Of a stretch of DNA of 64,000 nt, positions 1-7,213 are shown in pieces. Source of the stretch: Bradyrhizobium diazoefficiens (lineage in GTDB: Bacteria > Pseudomonadota > Alphaproteobacteria > Rhizobiales > Xanthobacteraceae); contig NZ_JAFCJE010000001.1 in assembly GCF_018131185.1 (NCBI RefSeq), positions 896,001 to 960,000 on the forward strand, in the 5' to 3' direction. Made by a program: the position numbers and the translations under genes. Within the stretch, counting starts at the first letter, position 1; the number at the start of each line of letters is the position of its first letter. Under the pieces are notes generated by a model. That model worked only from the letters and a program-made list of their open reading frames with translations, was not told where the DNA came from and made no database searches.

Positions 1-1
1 C

Positions 2-703
2 ACGGGGGTGGGCTGGGCCAACGAGCTGTTCCTGCCGAAGCCGCAGGCGGTCTGGGCCGCGTTCGTCAAGACCATGACGAAGGGTTATCAGGGCGCGACG
101 CTGTACCAGCATCTCGGCGCGAGCCTCTCCCGCATCCTCACGGCCTTCACACTGGCCTGCCTCATCGGCATCCCGCTCGGCGTCCTCATGGGGGTCTCGC
201 GCAATGCACGCGCGCTGCTCAATCCCCTGATCGAATTCTACCGGCCGCTGCCGCCCCTCGGGCTCTACACGCTTCTGGTGATGTGGCTCGGCATCGGCGA
301 GAGCTCGAAGCTGTCGTTGCTGTTCCTCGCCGGCTTGCCGGGCATCGTGATCTCTACGATCCAGGCCGTTACCAGCGTCGATCCCGTCTTTGTGCGGGCC
401 GCGCAATCCCTCGGCGCGACCCGGCGCCATCTGCTGTTCCACGTCTATCTACCTGCGGCGGGCCCCCTGATCCTCGCCGGCATGCGCATCTCGCTCGGAT
501 TCACCTACACCGTTCTCGTCGCCGCCGAGATCGTCGCGGCCTCCGCAGGCATCGGCTGGATGATCTGGGATGCTGCAAAATTCCTGCTGTCCGACGTCGT
601 GATCATGGGCCTGATCGTGCTTGGCCTGACCGGCGTGGCGCTCGACCTGATGATGCGCGGAATGGCCAGACTGTTGATGCCGTGGGCCCGAAACCAGTCC
701 TGA
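2..703 (+). CDS. ABC transporter permease, taurine/sulfonate (TauC/SsuC) type, 5' partial
   Basis: Inner-membrane permease subunit of a nitrate/sulfonate/taurine-type importer. The reading frame is open to the left edge, and families of this type run to about 250-280 residues, so the true start is probably outside the window; a GTG at position 8 is only the first in-frame start codon seen. Several hydrophobic segments are visible. The cytoplasmic EAA loop that docks the ATPase is clear near the C-terminal half (AAQSLGATRRHLLFHVYLP). The substrate-binding protein gene follows 16 bases downstream, so the two are cotranscribed; the ATPase gene is presumably upstream. The substrate is inferred from family only and could be another sulfonate or small organic anion. 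Confidence 0.88.
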   Translation, partial: TGVGWANELFLPKPQAVWAAFVKTMTKGYQGATLYQHLGASLSRILTAFTLACLIGIPLGVLMGVSRNARALLNPLIEFYRPLPPLGLYTLLVMWLGIGESSKLSLLFLAGLPGIVISTIQAVTSVDPVFVRAAQSLGATRRHLLFHVYLPAAGPLILAGMRISLGFTYTVLVAAEIVAASAGIGWMIWDAAKFLLSDVVIMGLIVLGLTGVALDLMMRGMARLLMPWARNQS

Positions 704-719
704 TCGAGGAGAGATCGAC

Positions 720-1730
720 ATGATGAAGAGACTTGTTGCCACGCTCGCACTTGCTACGTTGGTGCTCACGGCTACCGCTCGTGCCGAGGACAAGCCGGCC
801 AAGGTGACCGTCGGCTATCTGAATCTGGTGAACGCACAACTCGTCACCAAGCATCTCGGCCTGCTCGCCAAGGAGATGCCGGGTGTCGAGATCAAATACG
901 TCAAGGTCGGAGGCGGCGGCGACATGCTGCGTGCGATCGCAGGCAATGACGTCGACTTCGGCGGTCTCGGCAATCCGCCGACCGCGATCGGTGCGACCCG
1001 CGCGCTTCCGATCAAGGGCATCCTGGTGATCAATCTGCTCGACTATGTCGAGTCGATGGTGGTTCGCAGCGACAAGAACATCTCCTCGCTCAAGGACCTG
1101 AAGGGCAAGACCGTGGCTGCCCCCTTCGGCTCGACGACACATTACCTGCTGCTCCAGGCACTGAAGGACGAAGGCGTCGATCCCGCCTCGATGAAGATCA
1201 TCGATCTCGCGCCGTCGGACATCGCGGCCGCTTGGCTGCGCGGTGACATCGACGCCGCCTGGTTCTGGGAGCCGAACCTCGACAAGGCCGTGAAGAACGG
1301 CGGCAAGATCCTCATCACGTCGGGCGATATGACCAAGCGCGGCTATCCGACCTGGGACATCGGCGTCGTCATGAACGCATTCGCGCAGAAATATCCATCC
1401 TACGTCGAAAAGTTCATCAAGGCCGAGTGCGAGGGAATCGACTTCTGGCTGAAGAATCCGGAGAAGACGGCCGAAATCATTGCGGAGGAGCTGTCGCTGC
1501 CGCTGGCCGACGCGACGCGGATGATGAAGGGCACCGGCATGGTCCCGTGCAACCAGCAGCTCACCGAGGAGTATTTCGGCACGAGCGCGAAGAAGGGCAA
1601 ATTCGTCGACACGCTGGTTGCGACCGCCGACTTTCTGGTGAAGCAGGAGCGCCTGCCGAAGTTGCTGCCGCGTGCCGACTTCGAGGCCTTCATCCAGCCG
1701 GCCTATATCGAGAAGGTGATCGGCCGCTGA
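720..1730 (+). CDS. ABC transporter substrate-binding protein, taurine/aliphatic sulfonate type
   Basis: Periplasmic binding protein for the importer whose permease precedes it. A signal peptide is visible (MMKRL, a hydrophobic stretch, then ATARAED with likely cleavage after ARA). The mature part has the NMT1/TauA-like pattern: an early YLNLVNAQLV segment, the GGGGDMLRAIAGNDVDFGGLGNPP ligand-side segment, LKDLKGKTVAAPFGSTTHYLL near the hinge, and a GDIDAAWFWEPN segment. Length, 336 residues, is normal for TauA-like proteins. The start at 720 has a GAGGAG ribosome site; ATG codons at 720 and 723 are both possible. Taurine itself is not proven, because this family also binds other sulfonates and pyrimidine precursors. 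Confidence 0.87.
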   Translation: MMKRLVATLALATLVLTATARAEDKPAKVTVGYLNLVNAQLVTKHLGLLAKEMPGVEIKYVKVGGGGDMLRAIAGNDVDFGGLGNPPTAIGATRALPIKGILVINLLDYVESMVVRSDKNISSLKDLKGKTVAAPFGSTTHYLLLQALKDEGVDPASMKIIDLAPSDIAAAWLRGDIDAAWFWEPNLDKAVKNGGKILITSGDMTKRGYPTWDIGVVMNAFAQKYPSYVEKFIKAECEGIDFWLKNPEKTAEIIAEELSLPLADATRMMKGTGMVPCNQQLTEEYFGTSAKKGKFVDTLVATADFLVKQERLPKLLPRADFEAFIQPAYIEKVIGR

Positions 1731-1775
1731 GGGCCCGTGCCGGCGGGCTCGCGTCGGCGGCGGTGCGTTGAGCAT

Positions 1776-1791
1776 TTGCGCCGCGTTGCAA
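1776..1791 (+). promoter_or_regulatory. Candidate Crp/Fnr-type inverted repeat upstream of the regulator gene
   Basis: TTGC-N8-GCAA symmetric element about 50 bases before the GTG start of the Crp/Fnr gene. It resembles the TTG...CAA half-site pattern bound by Crp/Fnr proteins, but the 8-base spacer is longer than the classic 6 of FNR/FixK boxes. Possible autoregulatory site; weak evidence. Confidence 0.3.
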
Positions 1792-1843
1792 TCCGACCGG
1801 AGACCTCCTAGCCTTCGAGCCGTCACTCGAAGGGAGACTGATC

Positions 1844-2572
1844 GTGGGGCGCGGTCATGCGCACGAGGTGGCCAATCCAGGTGAGCCGTGCGCAGAGGTG
1901 CGAAGGGCGGGGACCGGACGATACGTGCTGAACGCCCTGGACAAGCCCGATCTGGATCTGGTGATGCGGACCGGCAGGTTGGCGACCTACCAGAACCGCG
2001 AATATCTGCTGCGGGAAGGTGAGCCCGCCAACGGCATCCACGTCATTCTGAGCGGGATCGTCGAAAGCACTCATGCCGGTACGCAGGGGCGTGAGTTGAT
2101 GCTGGCGACCTGGGAGGCCGGTGACTTCGTCGGCGCCCCCTACATTCTCGGCGATCACCGGCATAGCTGGTCGGCGCGCGCGCTCGGACGGGTCGAGGCG
2201 CTGCATCTCGACCAGGATGCGATCCGCCGGCTGATCGCGCAGTCGCCCTCGTTCGCCGTCGCGCTGATCGAGTGTCTCGGCTTCAAGGGCGAGACCTATT
2301 CGATGCTGGCGCAGACGCTGGCGGGGCAGAAGGCGGCGGAACGGCTGGTGCTGCTGCTGGTAAAGCTGTCCGAGAATGCGGCGCAGGACGAAGGCGGCTC
2401 GATTTCGCTCGGCCGCATCACGCAGGCCAATCTCGCGCGCATGATCGGCGCGACGCGCCAGTCGATCAGCCTGATCCTCAATCGTCTCCAGGACGACGGC
2501 ATCATCTCGACCGGTCCGACCAAGATGGTCGTCAATGATCTCGCGGCGTTGAGGAAACAGGTGACCGAGTAG
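1844..2572 (+). CDS. Crp/Fnr-family transcriptional regulator
   Basis: Cytoplasmic DNA-binding regulator of 242 residues. The N-terminal cyclic-nucleotide-binding-like beta barrel covers about residues 30-145 (LLREGEPANGIHVILSG is the typical strand pair). A long dimerisation helix follows, then a winged helix-turn-helix around residues 185-230 (ITQANLARMIGATRQSISLILNRL). No N-terminal cysteine cluster is seen, so it is not an Fe-S FNR. The GTG start is preceded by AAGGGAG. It lies 113 bases after the ABC binding-protein gene on the same strand and may respond to the same nutrient, but this is inference. The effector is unknown. Confidence 0.85.
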   Translation: MGRGHAHEVANPGEPCAEVRRAGTGRYVLNALDKPDLDLVMRTGRLATYQNREYLLREGEPANGIHVILSGIVESTHAGTQGRELMLATWEAGDFVGAPYILGDHRHSWSARALGRVEALHLDQDAIRRLIAQSPSFAVALIECLGFKGETYSMLAQTLAGQKAAERLVLLLVKLSENAAQDEGGSISLGRITQANLARMIGATRQSISLILNRLQDDGIISTGPTKMVVNDLAALRKQVTE

Positions 2573-2587
2573 CGCCCGCTGCCGGCG

Positions 2588-2929
2588 TCATGACGAGCCT
2601 CGCTTCGACGGTGGGGGACCCGGCCCCATGCAGAGCTGCACCTCGCCCGGGACGTCGTAGGTGCGCATGATGTGGCGGTTGTCACGCAGGCCCGATGCCT
2701 CGCGTTGCACGACCAACATCCAGAGTGCCTGGCCGGCTTCCATCACCAGCTTGCGCCTGGCCGGCTGCTGCGATGCCGGCACTTCCGCGGACGCGTGGGC
2801 GGCGTCGAACTCGCGCAAACGCGCCAGCGCCTGTTCGAGTGTGCGGCCCATCCGTCCAAGCGCCGAGACCTGTTCCTGGACGATCTCATAATGGAGGATA
2901 TCGACCGGCGGGCGAAGATCACGAGACAT
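2588..2929 (-). CDS. Small conserved protein, probably DUF6665 family
   Basis: About 113 residues from the chosen ATG at 2929; an in-frame start 12 codons further upstream (2965) is possible. The visible pattern is a helical N-terminus (ILHYEIVQEQVSALGRMGRTLEQALARLREFDA) and a conserved-looking core (ALWMLVVQREASGLRDNRHIMRTYDVP). I recall this arrangement from short alphaproteobacterial proteins grouped as DUF6665; no function is known. No signal peptide or membrane segment is seen. It lies directly downstream of the tetR gene on the same strand and may be cotranscribed with it. Confidence 0.6.
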   Translation of the reverse strand: MSRDLRPPVDILHYEIVQEQVSALGRMGRTLEQALARLREFDAAHASAEVPASQQPARRKLVMEAGQALWMLVVQREASGLRDNRHIMRTYDVPGEVQLCMGPGPPPSKRGSS

Positions 2930-2983
2930 GAGCGCAATATAGGGCAGCCGGTCAGGCCCGCGCAACGCGCGGACCGCTTGCCG

Positions 2984-3619
2984 CTACTTCGCCTTATACG
3001 CCGCCAGGAACATCCGCGTCGCGCTGTCGATGACTTCGGTCATGCGCTCTTCCGACGGTGCTGGGGCGGCCTGGAAGACGAAGGGCAGGAAGAGTGAAGC
3101 CTTGCACAGTTCCATGAACTGCGACGCCGCAAGATCGCAATCGTCAATCCCGAGATCGCCGCAGGCGACACGCGTCTTGAGATAGTCGGAGAGGAGGTTG
3201 ATGCTCTTGTGCAGCACCCGCGCATAATAGCGGCGGCCGACATCGGGCATGCGCTCGGCGATCGCCATCACGGTGCGGATCGCCGACCCGCCGCCGGGCC
3301 GGCAGAGCAGGTGGATGTAGGCCCGGCCGAACTCCTTCAGCGTGGTCTCGGCATCACGGGCAGGATCGAAATTGAACACGACCTGGCCGTGCTGGAGCGC
3401 CTCCTGCTCCAGGATGGCCTCGAACAGCGCGCCTTTGTCGGCGAAGTAGACGTAGAGCGTGCCCTTGGAGACCTGCGCCGCGCGCGCGATCTCGCCCATG
3501 CTGGCGCCGTCAAAGCCGAGATCCATGAACACCTTGCGAGCCCCGTCGAGGATCTGGCGGCGTTTGGCGTTGTCCTCCTCCTGGACGACCTGCAGATGTT
3601 CGCTGGCAGCTGCAACCAT
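2984..3619 (-). CDS. TetR/AcrR-family repressor of the divergent efflux operon
   Basis: 211 residues from the ATG at 3619; an in-frame TTG at 3637 is an alternative without a better ribosome site. The N-terminal TetR helix-turn-helix is clear (GASMGEIARAAQVSKGTLYVYF), followed by an all-helical ligand-binding region with the C-terminal domain form common in AcrR-like regulators of efflux pumps. It is transcribed away from an EmrA/EmrB-type pump operon, and a perfect inverted repeat lies between them. By analogy with this gene arrangement it most likely represses the pump and perhaps itself, and is released by a toxic ligand. The ligand is unknown. Confidence 0.88.
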   Translation of the reverse strand: MVAAASEHLQVVQEEDNAKRRQILDGARKVFMDLGFDGASMGEIARAAQVSKGTLYVYFADKGALFEAILEQEALQHGQVVFNFDPARDAETTLKEFGRAYIHLLCRPGGGSAIRTVMAIAERMPDVGRRYYARVLHKSINLLSDYLKTRVACGDLGIDDCDLAASQFMELCKASLFLPFVFQAAPAPSEERMTEVIDSATRMFLAAYKAK

Positions 3620-3724
3620 TGGTTTAGGGTCTCGCAAGGTTTTTACGTTGAGTGGTGACCATGAAACTCGGATAAAAGAGTCCCGTCCGTAGGATACCGG
3701 CCGGGATCATGATGTGATGTAATA

Positions 3725-3745
3725 TTGACCGAACCGTTCGGTCAA
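3725..3745 (+). promoter_or_regulatory. TetR-family operator palindrome
   Basis: A perfect 10-base inverted repeat around one central base, with arms TTGACCGAAC and GTTCGGTCAA. It is centred between the divergent tetR gene and the emrA-like gene, about 70 bases before the emrA start. Length, symmetry and position fit an operator for the adjacent TetR protein. Confidence 0.8.
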
Positions 3746-3816
3746 TGATATTTGATCATGGGTGGGGAAGGCGCACGCCTGCCGTCTCCTTGATCGCCTT
3801 TTTGGGGGAGGCCTTT

Positions 3817-5118
3817 ATGGCCGTATCGAGAGACCAGGCCGCGCGCGTCCTTCGCCCGGAAGAGGGGAAGGAGCACGCGGGCGGTGACGCTGCGATCGAG
3901 AGCTCGGCACCTCTGCGCGCGCATGTGTCCGAGGAAGCCAAGCGCCGCGTCGCCGAGGCGCCGGAGAAGCCCGCGACCAACGAGCCGTCCGCACCTGCGC
4001 CCGACGCAGAAGCCGCCGGCGCTCCCAAATCCGGCAAGCGCAAATTCGTCCTGATGGGCGTCGGTCTGGTGCTCGCGCTCGCCGCCGCGAGCTACGCCGG
4101 CTATTACACGCTGGTCGGCCGCTTCTACATCTCCACCGATGACGCCTATGTCCGCGCCAACAACACCATGCTGGGCGCGCGCGTTGCGGGCCACATCTCC
4201 TCGATCCTCGCCGGCGACAACACGCCGGTGAAAGCCGGCGACATCGTCCTCCGCATCGACGAAGGTGATTACAGGATCGCGGTCGACGCCGCCGCGACCA
4301 GAATCGCGACCCAGCAGGCCACCATCGATCGCATCGGCCGCCAGGTTGCCGCGCTCGACAGCCAGGTTGCGCAGGCAAAGGCACAGCTGGTCTCGGCCGA
4401 GGCGGGGCTCAAGCGGGCCGATCTCGATTACGAGCGCCAGCAGGCGCTGAGCACCAAGGGCTTTGCCTCGCGTGCCGTGTTCGAGAGCTCGGAAGCCGGA
4501 CGCGACCAGGGCGCCGCCGCGGTCAAGGCCGCACAGGCCGCCTATGCGGTTGCCGTGAGCAACGTCGATGTGGCGAAGGCGCAGCAGGCCGAAGCGCAGG
4601 CCCAGCTCGCCGAGCTCAAGACCACGCTGGCCAGGGCCGAGCGCGACCTGGCCTTCACCGCGGTGCGTGCGCCGGTCAACGGTACGTTCTCCAATCGCCT
4701 GGTCAATACCGGCGACTTTGTCGCGGTTGGCCAGCGCCTCGGCAACGTCGTGCCGCTCGACGACGTCTATATTGACGCCAATTTCAAGGAAACCCAGCTC
4801 AAGCGTATCCGTCCCGGCCAGCCGGTGACGATCAAGGTCGATGCCTACGGCATGCGCAAGTTCTCCGGTATCGTCGACAGCATCGCCGCGGGCGCGGGTT
4901 CGGTGTTCACGCTGCTGCCGCCCGACAATGCCACCGGCAATTTCACCAAGATCGTGCAGCGCGTGCCGGTCCGCATCCGCGTGCCGAAATCGGTGGCGAA
5001 GCAGAACCTGCTTCGTGCCGGCATGTCGGTCTACGCCACCGTGGACACCAACAAGGGCGCGGCCGACGCCGACAGCGAGGTCGACCTCGACGATCCCACT
5101 CCGGTCCATCCGCAGTAG
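3817..5118 (+). CDS. HlyD/EmrA-family membrane fusion protein of a multidrug pump
   Basis: Periplasmic adaptor of a tripartite drug pump, 433 residues. The start at 3817 is chosen because GGGGGAG lies 7 bases before it; an earlier in-frame ATG at 3745 overlaps the operator. There is a charged, alanine/proline-rich cytoplasmic N-terminus of about 75 residues, one membrane anchor at about residues 80-100 (LMGVGLVLALAAAS), then the EmrA hallmark YISTDDAYVRANN. A lipoyl-like half, a long alanine/glutamine-rich coiled coil and the second lipoyl/beta-barrel part (LAFTAVRAPVNGTFSNR, IDANFKETQL) follow. The MFS pump gene starts 114 bases downstream. Confidence 0.9.
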   Translation: MAVSRDQAARVLRPEEGKEHAGGDAAIESSAPLRAHVSEEAKRRVAEAPEKPATNEPSAPAPDAEAAGAPKSGKRKFVLMGVGLVLALAAASYAGYYTLVGRFYISTDDAYVRANNTMLGARVAGHISSILAGDNTPVKAGDIVLRIDEGDYRIAVDAAATRIATQQATIDRIGRQVAALDSQVAQAKAQLVSAEAGLKRADLDYERQQALSTKGFASRAVFESSEAGRDQGAAAVKAAQAAYAVAVSNVDVAKAQQAEAQAQLAELKTTLARAERDLAFTAVRAPVNGTFSNRLVNTGDFVAVGQRLGNVVPLDDVYIDANFKETQLKRIRPGQPVTIKVDAYGMRKFSGIVDSIAAGAGSVFTLLPPDNATGNFTKIVQRVPVRIRVPKSVAKQNLLRAGMSVYATVDTNKGAADADSEVDLDDPTPVHPQ

Positions 5119-5171
5119 GGTTGGCTAGGGATGAGGTCTTCCACCTTCATGCTCCGAGCGCAGCTGCGCTC

Positions 5172-5194
5172 CCTCTTCCGCAAGCGGGAGAGGT
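5172..5194. repeat. Short hairpin repeat between pump genes
   Basis: CCTCTTCCGCAAGCGGGAGAGG, an imperfect stem-loop of the CTCTCCCGCTTGCGGGAGAG kind that is frequent between genes in this lineage. It lies in the gap between the emrA-like and emrB-like genes, so it may affect mRNA stability inside the operon. Confidence 0.45.
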
Positions 5195-5232
5195 GCATCG
5201 CCCCCGCGGCTTCCTCGAGCCCGGGCTGACAC

Positions 5233-6819
5233 ATGGCCAACGCCACCACGGCGTCACCCGGCATGATGGCGGATCCCGCTTCGGAGCGCATCGCGCCGAA
5301 GCGGCTGTTCGCGTTCATCATCATGGTGTTCGGGATGTTCATGTCGATCCTGGACATCCAGATCGTCTCGGCCTCCTTGAGCGAAATTCAGGCCGGCCTG
5401 TCGGCGAGCTCCAGCGAAGTGGCCTGGGTCCAGACGGCCTATCTGATCGCCGAAGTGATCGCGATCCCGCTGTCGGGGTTCCTGTCGCGCGCCTTCGGCA
5501 CGCGGCTGTTGTTCGCGATCTCGGCGGCCGGCTTCACCGCCTCGAGCCTGCTCTGCGGCTTTGCCACGACCATCGAAGAGATGATCCTCTGGCGCGCGCT
5601 GCAAGGTTTTCTCGGCGCCGGCATGATCCCGACGGTCTTCGCCTCGGCCTATACCGTCTTCCCGCGAACGAAATTCCACATCGTCGGCCCCATCATCGGG
5701 CTGGTCGCGACCCTGGCGCCCACGATCGGCCCGACCGTCGGTGGCTACATCACTGACCTGATGTCGTGGCACTGGCTGTTCTTCATCAACGTGTTGCCCG
5801 GCATCGGCATCACCCTGGGCGTTCTGGCGCTGGTCGATTTCGACGAGCCGCATTTCGAATTGCTCGACCGTTTCGACTGGTGGGGCCTGTTGTTCATGGC
5901 CGGCTTCCTCGGCACGCTGGAATATGTGCTGGAGGAGGGTCCGCTGCATGAATGGATGCAGGATACTTCCGTTGCGATCTGCGCGTGGATCTGCGTCATC
6001 TCGGCGATCGCGTTCTTCTGGCGCGTCTTCACGGCGGCCGAGCCGATCGTGAATTTGCGCACCTTCTCCGACCGCAATTTTGCCGTCGGCTGCACTCTGC
6101 AGTTCTGCATCGGCATCGGGCTCTACGGCCTGACCTACATCTATCCGCGCTATCTCGCCGAGGTGCGCGGCTACAGCGCGTTGATGATCGGCGATACCAT
6201 GTTCGTCTCCGGCATCACCATGTTCCTGGTCGCGCCGCTGGTCGGCCGGCTCATGGCGAAAGTCGACATGCGCTACATGATCGCATTCGGCCTCGTCGTG
6301 TTCGCGCTCGGCTCCTACCAGATGACCTGGATGACGCGGGACTATGATTTCTATGAACTGCTGGTGCCGCAGATCCTGCGTGGCGTCGGCATGATGTTCG
6401 CGATGGTCCCAACCAACAACGTCGCACTCGGCACGCTGGCGCCTGACAAGGTGAAGAACGCGAGCGGCGTGTTCAACCTGATGCGCAATCTCGGCGGCGC
6501 GCTCGGCCTTGCCGTCATCAACACCGTGCTCAACGACCGCACCGACCTCCACATCAGCCGCCTGCAGGAGCGCGTGACCTGGGGTAACGCGACCGCGACC
6601 GAAACCCTGAACATGTTCATGCAGAAGTTCCAGGGGCTTGGCGATTTCACGCTGATGGCCATGAAGCAGCTTTCCCAGCTGGTTCATCGCCAGGCCGTGG
6701 TGATGAGCTTTGGCGATGCCTTCTTCATCCTGGCGGTGTTCTATCTCGCTCTCAGCTTCCTGGTGCTGCTGCTGAACAGGCCGCCGTCGCCGTTCGGTGC
6801 TGGTGGCGACGCGCACTAA
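5233..6819 (+). CDS. DHA2-family MFS drug:proton antiporter (EmrB type)
   Basis: Inner-membrane pump of 528 residues with about 14 hydrophobic segments, the length and layout of DHA2 transporters. The first helix has FMSILDIQIVSASLSEI, matching the LDxTIVNVALP-like motif of this subfamily, followed by SSSEVAWVQTAYLIAEVIAIPLSGFLSRAFGTR, which covers motif A. It follows the EmrA-like adaptor, so together with an outer-membrane TolC-like channel encoded elsewhere it should export toxic hydrophobic compounds. Expression is probably controlled by the TetR gene at 2984-3619. The substrate is unknown. Confidence 0.9.
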   Translation: MANATTASPGMMADPASERIAPKRLFAFIIMVFGMFMSILDIQIVSASLSEIQAGLSASSSEVAWVQTAYLIAEVIAIPLSGFLSRAFGTRLLFAISAAGFTASSLLCGFATTIEEMILWRALQGFLGAGMIPTVFASAYTVFPRTKFHIVGPIIGLVATLAPTIGPTVGGYITDLMSWHWLFFINVLPGIGITLGVLALVDFDEPHFELLDRFDWWGLLFMAGFLGTLEYVLEEGPLHEWMQDTSVAICAWICVISAIAFFWRVFTAAEPIVNLRTFSDRNFAVGCTLQFCIGIGLYGLTYIYPRYLAEVRGYSALMIGDTMFVSGITMFLVAPLVGRLMAKVDMRYMIAFGLVVFALGSYQMTWMTRDYDFYELLVPQILRGVGMMFAMVPTNNVALGTLAPDKVKNASGVFNLMRNLGGALGLAVINTVLNDRTDLHISRLQERVTWGNATATETLNMFMQKFQGLGDFTLMAMKQLSQLVHRQAVVMSFGDAFFILAVFYLALSFLVLLLNRPPSPFGAGGDAH

Positions 6820-6913
6820 GCGCTGCGCTCCCGCTGACGTCGCTTGCGCAGGTCGTCGATCGAGGCGGAGGCACCGATTTGCAACACTCGTGCGTGATCT
6901 CGCGCGAGCCCCG

Positions 6914-6942
6914 TTGCAAAGCGCGAGCGACGCATCTATAAA
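6914..6942 (+). promoter_or_regulatory. Sigma70-like promoter for leader peptide and ABC exporter
   Basis: TTGCAA (6914-6919), a 17-base spacer, then TATAAA (6937-6942). This is a near-consensus housekeeping promoter about 35 bases before the short open frame at 6978. Confidence 0.6.
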
Positions 6943-6977
6943 GCGCACCTCATTCAATCGAACCGGGAGGGATTTGC

Positions 6978-7052
6978 ATGATTTCGTCGCATTCGCAGAT
7001 CGTATGCCCGCGCTCGATGATGTTCTGGCTCGGTATGTACGCGGCCTGTTAG
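6978..7052 (+). CDS. Putative 24-residue leader peptide upstream of ABC exporter
   Basis: Short open frame, ATG to TAG, encoding MISSHSQIVCPRSMMFWLG followed by MYAAC. A strong ribosome site (GGGAGGG) lies 8 bases before the ATG, and a near-consensus promoter lies just upstream. Downstream, before the exporter start at 7214, are two hairpins that cannot form together. Promoter, translated short peptide, alternative hairpins and exporter is the usual layout of translation-attenuation leaders. It may instead be a small membrane-associated protein. There is no homology evidence. Confidence 0.45.
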   Translation: MISSHSQIVCPRSMMFWLGMYAAC

Positions 7053-7160
7053 AGGCCTCTTCCGCCAGCTTCGATTGGGCCAAGGTTTCGACCAGGCGTC
7101 CCGATCGCCCCGCTTCCCAAGTCAAAGTCAGTTCTGAGTGACGCCGTTTCGGCCATCGCG

Positions 7161-7205
7161 GCCGGCCTGCGTCCATTGATGGAGCCGGCCCGCGCGAGCG
7201 GCCGG
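7161..7205 (+). promoter_or_regulatory. Mutually exclusive hairpins before the ABC exporter start
   Basis: Hairpin 1: GCCGGC (7161-7166) with GCCGGC (7184-7189), reinforced by TCCAT/ATGGA inside. Hairpin 2: CCGGCC (7185-7190) with GGCCGG (7200-7205), ending 8 bases before the exporter ATG and covering the likely ribosome site. The 3' arm of hairpin 1 overlaps the 5' arm of hairpin 2, so only one can form. In GC-rich DNA such stems also occur by chance. Confidence 0.4.
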
Positions 7206-7213
7206 ATGATGTC

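Noticed and set aside
2603..2965. Plus-strand frames covering the DUF6665-like gene
   Set aside because: They lack any recognisable family pattern while the minus-strand frame has one and follows tetR in the same direction.
6797..7141. A 114-codon plus-strand frame between EmrB and the ABC exporter
   Set aside because: No ribosome site, it overlaps the end of emrB, and runs out of frame through the better supported 24-codon leader.
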